DNA of 7,007 bases from Phycisphaerae bacterium (GCA_020058145.1 JAGVEP010000188.1:1-7007); one strand, 5' to 3'; shown: positions 1-5,585, numbered from the stretch's first letter. Notes: generated by a model not told the origin, from the letters alone. Program-made: numbers and translations.

Positions 1-1873
1 CCAGCACGGCCCGCCGAACCGTCGCCGCGATGCCGACCGCGTCGATTCCGGCAGCCGCCAATTGCCCCGCGCGCGGGCCGTGCTCGAAGAACCGCTCGGC
101 CGCCAGACCCAGCCGAATAATCGCGTCGGTCGGCAGGCCCAGGCGGTTGGCGGTCTCGAGAATCGCGCCGCCGAAGCCGCCCGCAAGCGAGTGCTCCTCA
201 ACGGTGATCACCGGCCGGCCGCGCGTGATCGCGGTCGTCAGCATGTCTTCATCGAGCGGTTTGGCGAAACGCGCCGCGACGACGCACGCACCAATGCCCC
301 CCTCGTCCAACTGCCGGGCGGCGTCGAGCGCTGCCGAAACCGAGTTGCCATACGCCAGGATCGTGGCGTCGGGGCCGGCGCGCAGCACGCGGCACTTGCC
401 CAGGTAGAACGGGGGCGCCGCACCCAGATCGAGCGGTACCATGTCGCGGGGATAACGCAGAGCCCAGGGGCGATCGAGTTGCAAGGCGAGTCGCAGCGCC
501 TGTTCCATCTCGGGCTCATCGGCGGGCGCCATGACGACCAAGTTCTGGAAGCCGCGCAGATAGGCAATGTCGAGATAGCCGTGGTGCACGGCGCCATCGC
601 CGCCGACCAGCCCAGCGCGATCGATGCAGAATCCGACCGGTAACCCCTGGAGCACGACCTCCTGAAACACCTGGTCGAAGGCCCGTTGCAGGAACGTCGA
701 GTAAATACACACCAGCGGCCGCAGTCCGGCCCGCGCCAGGCCCGCGGCGATGTCCACCGTGCAGCTTTCCGCGATACCGCAGTCGAGCACGCGCTCCGGA
801 AACACCTGCCGCACCTTGGCGAGGCCCGTACCGTCGGGCATGGCGGCGGTCAACGCATAGACGCGCTCGTCCGCGCGCATCAGCTTCGTGACCAGGTCGG
901 CAAAAGCGCTGGTCCAACTCTTGCGCTCGCTCTTGACCGGGCTGACGCAGTCGCCGTTGACCTCCAGCTTGCCGGGGCTGTGGTACGCGCAGGGGTCCTT
1001 GGACGCCCAATCGCAGCCGCGGCCCTTCTCCGTGTGGACGTGGAGCAGCACGGGGTGCGCTACGTCCTTCAGCAGTTCGAGCAGGTCGATGAGATGCCGC
1101 AAGTCATGCCCGTCCACGGGGCCGACATACAGGAAGCCGAGCTGCTCGAAAATCTGGTGCGGCGAAACGGTCGCTTTGATGCCGCCTTTGAGGTGCTCCA
1201 GCGCGTCGTGTACGCTCTTGCCGACGACCGGGACACGATCGAGCAGGCCCTCGACCTTGTGTTTGACTTCCTCATACAGGCTGCTCACGCGAAACCGGGC
1301 GAGATACGTCGCCAACCCGCCCTGCGTCCGCGCAATGCCCATCGAGTTATCGTTCAGAACCGCAAGAAACTGCCGCTTCAGCGTGCCGGCCTGGTTCAGA
1401 CCCTCCAGCGCCACGCCGTTGACGATGCTGGCATCTCCCACCAGGGCGACGGCCCGGCGATTGGCCCCGAGTACCTGGTCGCCCCGCGCCAAGCCGACGG
1501 CCGTTGCAATCGCCGTGCCCGCGTGGCCCACGTTGAACAGGTCGTATTCGCTCTCCGACTTATTGGGGAAACCGCTGACCCCGCCGGCTTGGCGCAGCGT
1601 GTCAAAGCGTGCGTTTCGGCCGGTCAGCAGCTTGTGTACGTAGCACTGGTGGCCGACATCCCACAGCAGCCGGTCGTGCGAAAAATCGAACACGCGGTGC
1701 AGCGCGATCGTCAGCTCGACCACGCCGAGATTGCTGGACAGATGCCCGCCATTCGTGCAAACGACGTCGATAATGCGGGTGCGGACTTCGCCGGCGAGCT
1801 GCTCCAGTTCCGGCAGCGAGAGCGGTTTCAGGTCCCGCGGCGACGAGATCGAGTTCAGCACGCTCTTGGTCAA
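1..1873 (-). CDS. dxs: 1-deoxy-D-xylulose-5-phosphate synthase, C-terminus cut by window edge
   Basis: Dxs condenses pyruvate and glyceraldehyde 3-phosphate into 1-deoxy-D-xylulose 5-phosphate, using thiamine diphosphate and Mg2+; it feeds the MEP isoprenoid pathway and thiazole synthesis. The visible 624 codons cover nearly the whole family length (about 620-650). In order: GGHLSSNLGVVELT (residues 42-55), WDVGHQ (71-76), SEYDLFNVGH (108-117), a cofactor loop GDASIVNG (146-153) with NDN (174-176), GPVDGHD (251-257), the catalytic glutamate in GIAES (E369), YSTFLQRAFDQV (391-402), GGDGAVHHG (424-432), then a transketolase C-terminal domain with an EEHSLAGGFG stretch. The start is TTG at 1873: an in-frame TAA (the ispA stop) lies upstream, no ATG or GTG lies between, and GAGGA sits 7 bases before TTG. 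It follows ispA by 30 bases, so the two are probably cotranscribed. Oddities are GDA where E. coli has GDG, and AESC where it has AEQH. The stop lies outside the window, probably close by. Confidence 0.97.
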   Translation of the reverse strand, partial: MTKSVLNSISSPRDLKPLSLPELEQLAGEVRTRIIDVVCTNGGHLSSNLGVVELTIALHRVFDFSHDRLLWDVGHQCYVHKLLTGRNARFDTLRQAGGVSGFPNKSESEYDLFNVGHAGTAIATAVGLARGDQVLGANRRAVALVGDASIVNGVALEGLNQAGTLKRQFLAVLNDNSMGIARTQGGLATYLARFRVSSLYEEVKHKVEGLLDRVPVVGKSVHDALEHLKGGIKATVSPHQIFEQLGFLYVGPVDGHDLRHLIDLLELLKDVAHPVLLHVHTEKGRGCDWASKDPCAYHSPGKLEVNGDCVSPVKSERKSWTSAFADLVTKLMRADERVYALTAAMPDGTGLAKVRQVFPERVLDCGIAESCTVDIAAGLARAGLRPLVCIYSTFLQRAFDQVFQEVVLQGLPVGFCIDRAGLVGGDGAVHHGYLDIAYLRGFQNLVVMAPADEPEMEQALRLALQLDRPWALRYPRDMVPLDLGAAPPFYLGKCRVLRAGPDATILAYGNSVSAALDAARQLDEGGIGACVVAARFAKPLDEDMLTTAITRGRPVITVEEHSLAGGFGGAILETANRLGLPTDAIIRLGLAAERFFEHGPRAGQLAAAGIDAVGIAATVRRAVL

Positions 1874-1880
1874 GGCCGTT

Positions 1881-1885
1881 TCCTC
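1881..1885 (-). promoter_or_regulatory. Ribosome binding site that fixes the dxs TTG start
   Basis: On the minus strand GAGGA lies 7 bases upstream of TTG at 1873-1871, in the short gap after the ispA stop. Because an in-frame TAA is at 1906-1904 and no ATG or GTG occurs in frame between them, this site supports TTG as the true start. Confidence 0.75.
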
Positions 1886-1903
1886 AAACTCACGCGGTGC
1901 GGG

Positions 1904-2848
1904 TTACCGGTCGCGCTCGACCACAAACCAAGCGAGCGCACGCAGGCGGTCGGCTCGCGCGCCGAACGGTTCCAGCGCTTGCACCGCTTCGTTCACTGCG
2001 TGTCTGGCCTGCCGGCGACTCTCGTCCAGGCCAAACGCCGCCGGGTACGTCTGTTTCGCGGCGGCGGCGTCTTTGCCGACCGCTTTGCCGAGCTTGGCGA
2101 CCGTCCCGGTGGCGTCCAGGATGTCGTCCGCGATCTGAAACGCCAGCCCCAGATGCCGGCCATATCCACTCACGGCCGCCAAGACCTCCGGCGGGGCCGC
2201 AGCACACAGCCCGCCGAGACGGCAGGCGGTCTGAATCAGCGCCGCCGTCTTGTGCTCGTGGATGTATTGTACCCGTTTCGCCTCGGTCGGGCGTGCCATG
2301 CCCTCCAAATCAGCTCCCTGGCCTTCGATCATGCGCAGCGCGCCCGCGGCGAGCGTCTCCGATAACGCGGCCGACAAGTCGCCGCCCGCGCGTGGGCTCG
2401 CGAGCAGCGCGAACGCATGCGCCAGCAGCCAGTCGCCCGCCAGGATCGCGAGGCCCTCGCCGAAGACCTTGTGGCTCGTCGGCTGGCCACGCCGCAGGTC
2501 GTCGTTGTCCATCGCCGGCAGATCGTCGTGAATCAGCGAAAACGTGTGTACAAACTCCAGCGCCAGGGCCGCCGGCAAGGCGCGCGGCGCGGCGCCGTCG
2601 CAGACCCGGCAGCATTCCAGCACCAGGATCGGCCGCACACGCTTGCCGCCGACGTGCAACGAATACTGTACGGCGGCGGGCAGCCGGCTGTGCGGGCTCG
2701 CCGCGGCGGAAACCTCGCTCAAATGCGCGGCGAGTGCCGCATCGACCTCCGCACGGGCATTATCGAACCAGGTTGGAAAATCAGCCCCGCCCCCCGGCGT
2801 GACGGCGGACGCGCACGGCGGCTGAAGTTCCCGCTGGACTTTCTGCAT
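1904..2848 (-). CDS. ispA: Farnesyl diphosphate synthase (short-chain polyprenyl synthase)
   Basis: This cytosolic all-alpha trans-prenyltransferase adds isopentenyl diphosphate to allylic diphosphates, most likely making farnesyl diphosphate for quinones, hopanoids or carotenoids and cell-wall lipid carriers. The 314-residue product has GGKRVRP (67-73, diphosphate binding), the first Asp-rich motif DDLPAMDND (108-116), GQGADL (176-181), HKT (199-201), and the second Asp-rich motif DDILD (241-245) followed by GKD and KQTYP. SLIHDDLPAMDND is typical of IspA proteins; geranylgeranyl product specificity cannot be excluded from sequence. It is about 15 residues longer than E. coli IspA because of an N-terminal extension. 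The ATG at 2848 has no Shine-Dalgarno sequence, but TATCCT ends 6 bases before it, so the message may be leaderless. It ends 30 bases before dxs in the same direction, a common isoprenoid arrangement. Confidence 0.95.
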   Translation of the reverse strand: MQKVQRELQPPCASAVTPGGGADFPTWFDNARAEVDAALAAHLSEVSAAASPHSRLPAAVQYSLHVGGKRVRPILVLECCRVCDGAAPRALPAALALEFVHTFSLIHDDLPAMDNDDLRRGQPTSHKVFGEGLAILAGDWLLAHAFALLASPRAGGDLSAALSETLAAGALRMIEGQGADLEGMARPTEAKRVQYIHEHKTAALIQTACRLGGLCAAAPPEVLAAVSGYGRHLGLAFQIADDILDATGTVAKLGKAVGKDAAAAKQTYPAAFGLDESRRQARHAVNEAVQALEPFGARADRLRALAWFVVERDR

Positions 2849-2854
2849 CCCGAC

Positions 2855-2860
2855 AGGATA
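2855..2860 (-). promoter_or_regulatory. Candidate -10 box for ispA-dxs
   Basis: TATCCT on the minus strand ends 6 bases before the ispA ATG. A start site the usual distance downstream would fall on or next to the A of ATG, giving a leaderless transcript. No convincing -35 hexamer is seen at 16-18 bases upstream, so the call rests on the -10 box, its position and the absence of a Shine-Dalgarno sequence. Confidence 0.35.
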
Positions 2861-2940
2861 GATTCCCGAACGCCGGGATGGAAGCGCGTTCCCGCTTTTC
2901 CGGACCCCGGGCGCCGGTTCACCTACACCGGCCAGGCAGC

Positions 2941-3531
2941 ATGGACGACCCGCCGCTGACCCCTGAACTCGTGCTCCAGGCCTATTGCGCCGGCATCTTC
3001 CCGATGGCCGATGAGGACGGGGCGATTTCGTGGTTCAGCCCGGACCCGCGCTGCACCTTCCCGCTTGCCAGCTTTCATGTCCCCCGCACGCTGCGCCAAC
3101 TGGTCCGCCGTAGGGTGTTTGATATCCGCGTCAACACGGCTTTCGACGACGTGATCGCCGCCTGCGCCGACCGCGGCGAGGAGACCTGGATATCGGCCGA
3201 GGTTCTGGCGGTGTACCGCGCGCTGCACCGCGGCGGCTGGGCCCACAGCGTCGAGTGCTGGCACGCCGACCAACTCGCCGGCGGGCTCTACGGCGTCGCC
3301 ATTGGCGGGGCTTTCTTCGGCGAGTCGATGTTCACCCGCGTCAGCGGTGCGTCAAAAGTCGCCTTGGCCGCACTGGTGGAACGGCTGCGGGCCCGCGGCT
3401 TTACGCTGCTGGACGCGCAATGGACCACGCCCCACCTCGCCCGCTTTGGCGCCGTCGAAATCCCGCGGCGTGAGTACCTGCGGCAGCTCAAGGCCGCACT
3501 TGCGCGCCCCTGCCGATTTGTCAATCCCTAG
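2941..3531 (+). CDS. aat: Leucyl/phenylalanyl-tRNA--protein transferase
   Basis: Aat moves Leu or Phe from charged tRNA onto proteins with an N-terminal Arg or Lys, marking them for ClpS/ClpAP degradation (the bacterial N-end rule). The 196-residue product shows the family's motifs in order: LQAYCAGIFPM (12-22), ISWFSPDPR (29-37), FHVPRTLR (45-52), VNTAFDDVIAACADR (64-78), TWI (82-84), HSVE (102-105), GGLYGVAIGGAFFGESMF (114-131), ASK (137-139) and LLDAQW (156-161). It is somewhat shorter than E. coli Aat (234). The ATG at 2941 is chosen because family homology begins at once (PPLTPELVLQAY) and AGG lies a few bases upstream; an in-frame ATG at 2878 would add 21 residues of Arg/Pro-rich sequence unlike the family. 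It is divergent from ispA (92-base gap) and convergent with the MgtC-like gene. Confidence 0.95.
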   Translation: MDDPPLTPELVLQAYCAGIFPMADEDGAISWFSPDPRCTFPLASFHVPRTLRQLVRRRVFDIRVNTAFDDVIAACADRGEETWISAEVLAVYRALHRGGWAHSVECWHADQLAGGLYGVAIGGAFFGESMFTRVSGASKVALAALVERLRARGFTLLDAQWTTPHLARFGAVEIPRREYLRQLKAALARPCRFVNP

Positions 3532-3575
3532 CGGCCGACCCCCGTGTCGGCCGTAGGACGCCGGCTATCAGCCGG
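3532..3575 (+). terminator. Two hairpins between convergent genes, possible terminator or REP-like element
   Basis: Directly after the aat stop codon, CGGCCGAC (3532-3539) pairs with GTCGGCCG (3546-3553) around a 6-base loop. A second hairpin, CCGGCT/AGCCGG with loop ATC, spans 3561-3575. The position between the ends of aat and the oppositely oriented MgtC-like gene suits a shared terminator. Neither hairpin is followed by a T run on either strand, so intrinsic termination is doubtful; a dispersed palindromic repeat is the other reading. Confidence 0.35.
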
Positions 3576-3619
3576 TTCCACAGGGGTGTCGCGACCGACC
3601 TCCGCGCCCGCCGGGGACC

Positions 3620-4264
3620 TCACAAACGTCGAAACGCATGAACCCCCGGTTCGCGTGCCAGCGCCTCCTGGAACCGCTCGAGCCGCGCCGCCGGCCCAGA
3701 GACGGTCAGCCGTCCGACAACGCTCTCGGGGTTCTTGCTCACGGTCCACGACTTGCGGCGGACGCCGGCCTCATGGACCAGCCGCTCGACGAGCGTTGCC
3801 ACGTTGTTGGTCGGCAGAAAATCCACTTCGAACGTCGCGATCGAACGCCAATGGGCGATCAAGTCTTCAGCCGATTCCAGCGTGAACAGAACCCCGGTTG
3901 CCAACAGCGTCCCGAGCGTGCCCAGGAAGTAGGCGCCGGCCCCGAACGCCATACCGACGCTCGCCACGACCCAAATGGTGGCGGCCGTCGTGAGCCCGAT
4001 GACGTTGCCGCGGAACTGAATGATGGCGCCGGCACCGAGAAAGCCGACGCCGGTGACGATCTGGGCCGCGATGCGCGTCCGGTCGACCGTGCCGCCGTCG
4101 GCCATCCGCACGGAGACCACCGTGAACAACGCCGCCCCGAGACAGATCAGGATGTTGGTGCGAAACCCGGCCGGTTTGTCGTGGGTCTCGCGTTCCAGCC
4201 CGATCAGCGCTCCGGCCGCCACGGCCGCCAGCAGTTTCCAGAGTTCGGCCCAATCCTCAGCCAT
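3620..4264 (-). CDS. MgtC/SapB family membrane protein with C-terminal ACT-like domain
   Basis: This is a 214-residue inner-membrane protein of the MgtC/SapB family. The N-terminal 130 residues form about five hydrophobic segments (roughly 7-24, 36-53, 66-83, 88-106, 108-128) carrying the family signature: GALIGLERE (18-26), AGFRTNILICLGAALF (32-47), RIAAQIVTGVGFLGAGAII (64-82) and GLTTAATIWVVASVGMAFGAG (90-110). Residues about 139-214 are soluble and resemble the ACT-like C-terminal domain of longer MgtC proteins. Family members are linked to Mg2+ limitation, survival in macrophages and regulation of membrane transport; they are not proven transporters, and the role in this organism is unknown. 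The ATG at 4264 is preferred to an in-frame ATG at 4390 because GGAG lies 8 bases upstream and family similarity begins there. The longer version would run antisense across the tRNA promoter. A weak -10 (TAGAAT, 4308-4303 minus) lies upstream. Confidence 0.92.
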   Translation of the reverse strand: MAEDWAELWKLLAAVAAGALIGLERETHDKPAGFRTNILICLGAALFTVVSVRMADGGTVDRTRIAAQIVTGVGFLGAGAIIQFRGNVIGLTTAATIWVVASVGMAFGAGAYFLGTLGTLLATGVLFTLESAEDLIAHWRSIATFEVDFLPTNNVATLVERLVHEAGVRRKSWTVSKNPESVVGRLTVSGPAARLERFQEALAREPGVHAFRRL

Positions 4265-4272
4265 GCTCGACG

Positions 4273-4276
4273 CTCC
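4273..4276 (-). promoter_or_regulatory. Ribosome binding site of the MgtC-like gene
   Basis: GGAG on the minus strand sits 8 bases before ATG at 4264. It decides between this start and the upstream in-frame ATG at 4390. Confidence 0.6.
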
Positions 4277-4363
4277 AACCTGCACGCATCCCGTGCGCGC
4301 GGATTCTAGCGTGTGGAGCCGTGCCGGCCGAGCATCCGGAAGCGGGTGTCCGCTGCGCTTCGC

Positions 4364-4391
4364 TTGACGCCCGGCCGGACGGCGATACACT
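4364..4391 (+). promoter_or_regulatory. Sigma70-type promoter of the tRNA-Arg gene
   Basis: TTGACG (4364-4369, -35) and TACACT (4386-4391, -10) are separated by 16 bases. The predicted start near 4398 leaves about a 15-base leader before the tRNA at 4413, as expected for a processed tRNA precursor. Each hexamer differs from consensus at only one or two positions. Confidence 0.65.
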
Positions 4392-4412
4392 CGCGCGTGC
4401 TGAAAATGCGTT

Positions 4413-4486
<74 letters not shown>

Positions 4487-4505
4487 TTGATGTAAGCCTT
4501 GCCGA

Positions 4506-4522
4506 AACCGTGACTTACGGTT
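4506..4522 (+). other. Hairpin downstream of tRNA-Arg
   Basis: AACCGT (4506-4511) and ACGGTT (4517-4522) form a 6-bp stem with a 5-base loop about 20 bases after the tRNA. It could help end or process the transcript, but no T run follows it. Confidence 0.3.
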
Positions 4523-4560
4523 ACCTGCCTGCGTCGGGCAGTGCGGCCTGAGAAGTCGGA

Positions 4561-4580
4561 AATCCGGTAATTACCGGATT
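4561..4580 (+). repeat. Perfect 20-base palindrome upstream of integrase remnant
   Basis: AATCCGGTAATTACCGGATT is an exact inverted repeat with no spacer. It ends 10 bases before the GGAGG ribosome binding site of the integrase remnant. Its position and AT-centred symmetry suit a dimeric repressor or recombinase binding site; a hairpin in the RNA is also possible. Its function is not known. Confidence 0.6.
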
Positions 4581-4590
4581 CGGGCTTGTT

Positions 4591-4595
4591 GGAGG
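4591..4595 (+). promoter_or_regulatory. Strong ribosome binding site of the integrase remnant
   Basis: GGAGG lies 7 bases before GTG at 4603. It is the strongest Shine-Dalgarno match in the window, yet it serves a broken gene. This suggests the 5' end of a once functional gene is still intact. Confidence 0.65.
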
Positions 4596-4602
4596 TCGCA
4601 CC

Positions 4603-4920
4603 GTGGCACGTATCGCAATGAAAAACATCGACCCGTCGATTCCGGGGGAGCCCCCTACCGGCTGCATCGCCGATCCGGTCAAGCCGTCGTCACTCTGTCG
4701 GGACGGGGCACCTACTGCGGCCCCTATGGCTCCGCCGGGAGTGCCGAGCGACCGGGCGGCCCTGGCGGAATGGGTGGCGCGCGGCCGACGGCCAGCCATG
4801 CCGGACGCTGTCCCGCTGTTCGTCGCCGAGTCGATCCTGGAGTATGTGCGGTACAGCGAGGCGTACTACGCCAAGCCCGACGGCACACCGAATACGGGCG
4901 AACTGTGCCACGTGCTGAAG
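4603..4920 (+). pseudogene. N-terminal remnant of a tyrosine-type integrase, frameshifted and truncated
   Basis: I recognise this as the N-terminal, DNA-binding part of a site-specific integrase family that I recall from planctomycetes. Three blocks fit that pattern but lie in different frames. Frame 0 from GTG 4603 gives VARIAMKNIDPSIPG. Frame +2 (about 4653-4748) gives PYRLHRRSGQAVVTLSGRGT and then YCGPYGS. Frame 0 again (from about 4750) gives DRAALAEWVARGRRP, with YYAKPDGTPNTGELCHVLKAL ending at about 4920. The first shift falls in the run GGGGGAGCCCCC (4644-4655); the second, at 4746-4752, looks like loss of two bases of a Tyr codon before Asp. The shifts cancel, so one frame stays open to a stop at 5119-5121, but its middle and tail are not integrase-like. 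The catalytic Arg-His-Arg-Tyr domain is absent; repeat sequence begins where it should continue. Assembly errors in the G/C runs could explain the shifts but not the truncation. Confidence 0.7.
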
Positions 4921-5010
4921 GCTCTGTCCGGGCCGGCAGGTAGCGGCCGAACTCCGTCCCGGACGGCAGGTAGCGGCCGTGGCTCTGTCCCGGCCGTCCG
5001 AGCCACGAGC
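4921..5010 (+). repeat. Imperfect 30-base direct repeats
   Basis: Units 4921-4950 and 4951-4980 match at 25 of 30 positions and share CGGCAGGTAGCGGCCG exactly (4934-4949, 4964-4979). A third, partial unit starts at 4982 and matches the first 15 bases of unit one with a single difference. Within the block, CGGACGGC (4960-4967) can pair with GCCGTCCG (4993-5000) over a 25-base loop. The repeat starts where similarity to the integrase ends. Confidence 0.6.
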
Positions 5011-5036
5011 GTCAGCGAGCGCTATTGCAGGCAGCG

Positions 5037-5070
5037 CGGGGAGCGCGGGCGCGTGGGCCCGCGCTCCCCG
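5037..5070. repeat. Perfect 14-bp GC-rich hairpin
   Basis: CGGGGAGCGCGGGC (5037-5050) is the exact reverse complement of GCCCGCGCTCCCCG (5057-5070), with loop GCGTGG. It is the most stable stem-loop in the window. No T run follows on either strand, so it is not a standard intrinsic terminator; it may be a REP-like element or a transcript-end structure. Confidence 0.6.
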
Positions 5071-5080
5071 GAGTGCCTTG

Positions 5081-5120
5081 CCCCCCCCTCCCTCATCTGG
5101 AGGGGTTGGGCGAGGGTATG
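5081..5120. repeat. CCCTC/GAGGG palindromic element, REP-like
   Basis: CCCCTCC (5085-5091) pairs with GGAGGGG (5099-5105) over a 7-base loop, followed by TTGGGCGAGGGTATGAG. The layout is like the widespread intergenic CCCTC...GAGGG-TTGGG-GAGGGT repeats of GC-rich bacteria. That likeness is recalled, not tested. Confidence 0.45.
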
Positions 5121-5121
5121 A

Positions 5122-5177
5122 GCCTCGTTGCCTCGTTGCCTTGTTGTTTTGTTGCCTTGTTCCCTCGTTGCCTCGCT
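5122..5177. repeat. Octamer tandem array, seven units of GCCTCGTT
   Basis: Seven consecutive 8-base units follow GCCT(C/T)GTT: two exact GCCTCGTT copies (5122-5137), GCCTTGTT (5138-5145), GTTTTGTT (5146-5153), GCCTTGTT (5154-5161), CCCTCGTT (5162-5169) and GCCTCGCT (5170-5177). A unit length not divisible by three, with scattered substitutions, points to non-coding sequence. It is notably T-rich on the plus strand compared with its surroundings. Confidence 0.75.
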
Positions 5178-5279
5178 CCCCGAACGTTGCCAACCGGGGG
5201 GTGTCGAGAAAAAGAAAACTTGCCACCTTCACGGCGTTGCGCCAGAGGGCCGTTTCCACCCCCCGCCGACCGACGCCGC

Positions 5280-5315
5280 CTGCCAGGTCCGACCGGCCCG
5301 GACCCCGCCTGGCAG
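5280..5315. other. Hairpin with 12 paired positions and a five-base bulge
   Basis: CTGCCAGG (5280-5287) pairs with CCTGGCAG (5308-5315), and inside it TCCG (5288-5291) pairs with CGGA (5299-5302). The right arm carries five extra bases (5303-5307). It may be a transcript-end or regulatory structure; only a modest T-rich stretch (5320-5325) follows on the plus strand. Confidence 0.4.
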
Positions 5316-5572
5316 CCCCTTGTTTCGACCACGGGGCCAACGGTATCGTAGAGGCGGTGGGCCAGGAATCACGTGTCCGCGGTGCGGGCCGGCTGACAGG
5401 CATCAGCGCCGCCGACGTCGGCCGCTGGAGAGAAGCGATGCGCTCGAATGGGGAATCGCTGTTTAGCCGTCTGGCCGTGCTGTTCGTACTGCCGGCTCTG
5501 GCCCGAAGAATTGGCGCAAGCGCCCACCCGGGCAGTGTCCAGGTGGGGCGTGCCCATACCGCGCCCGTTGCG

Positions 5573-5578
5573 TATACT
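5573..5578 (+). promoter_or_regulatory. Candidate -10 box for the membrane protein-thiE pair
   Basis: TATACT ends 7 bases before ATG at 5586, so a normal start site would fall at or next to the ATG. The possible -35 (GTGCCC, 5550-5555, 17-base spacing) matches consensus at only three of six positions. No Shine-Dalgarno sequence precedes the ATG, which fits a leaderless message. Confidence 0.4.
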
Positions 5579-5585
5579 CCCCGCT

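Larger units (their letters stand above)
5178..5585. other. Non-coding stretch before the DUF5658-like gene
   Basis: No protein family is recognisable in any frame over these 408 bases. Visible features are an A-rich patch (5206-5219), the hairpin at 5280-5315, a 12-base palindrome GCCGACGTCGGC (5411-5422), an ATG at 5438 with a good GGAGAG site but no recognisable product, and the promoter-like TATACT at 5573-5578. I looked for thiamine-riboswitch core sequences because thiE lies downstream and did not find them. Confidence 0.5.

Noticed and set aside
686..2365. Long plus-strand open frame of 559 codons
   Set aside because: It lies antisense to dxs and ispA, whose minus-strand products carry all expected catalytic motifs. 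The plus-strand product resembles no known protein and is a by-product of high GC content.
1897..2802. Plus-strand open frame of 301 codons over ispA
   Set aside because: Its Arg/Pro/Ala-rich translation is a shadow of ispA on the other strand.
2878..2940. Longer N-terminus for Aat from ATG at 2878
   Set aside because: The extra 21 residues are Arg/Pro-rich and unlike the family, whose similarity starts right after the ATG at 2941.
4020..4367. Plus-strand frames across the MgtC-like gene
   Set aside because: Antisense shadows; the minus-strand protein has clear MgtC/SapB motifs and a ribosome binding site.
4525..4590. Thiamine (TPP) riboswitch suggested by CTGAGA near 4549 and GGTAAT near 4567
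   Set aside because: The rest of the core (the ACCTGATC-type helix and the CGTAGGGA end) is missing, the GGTAAT belongs to a perfect palindrome, and thiE is over 1.4 kb away behind other sequence.
4921..5180. CRISPR array
   Set aside because: The 30-base repeats are directly adjacent without spacers and the octamers are far too short; no cas genes are present.
4690..5403. Minus-strand open frame of 237 codons over the repeat island
   Set aside because: It crosses direct repeats, a 14-bp hairpin and an octamer array whose period is not a multiple of three, and its N- and C-terminal parts match no protein I recognise. It is best explained as translated repeat DNA.
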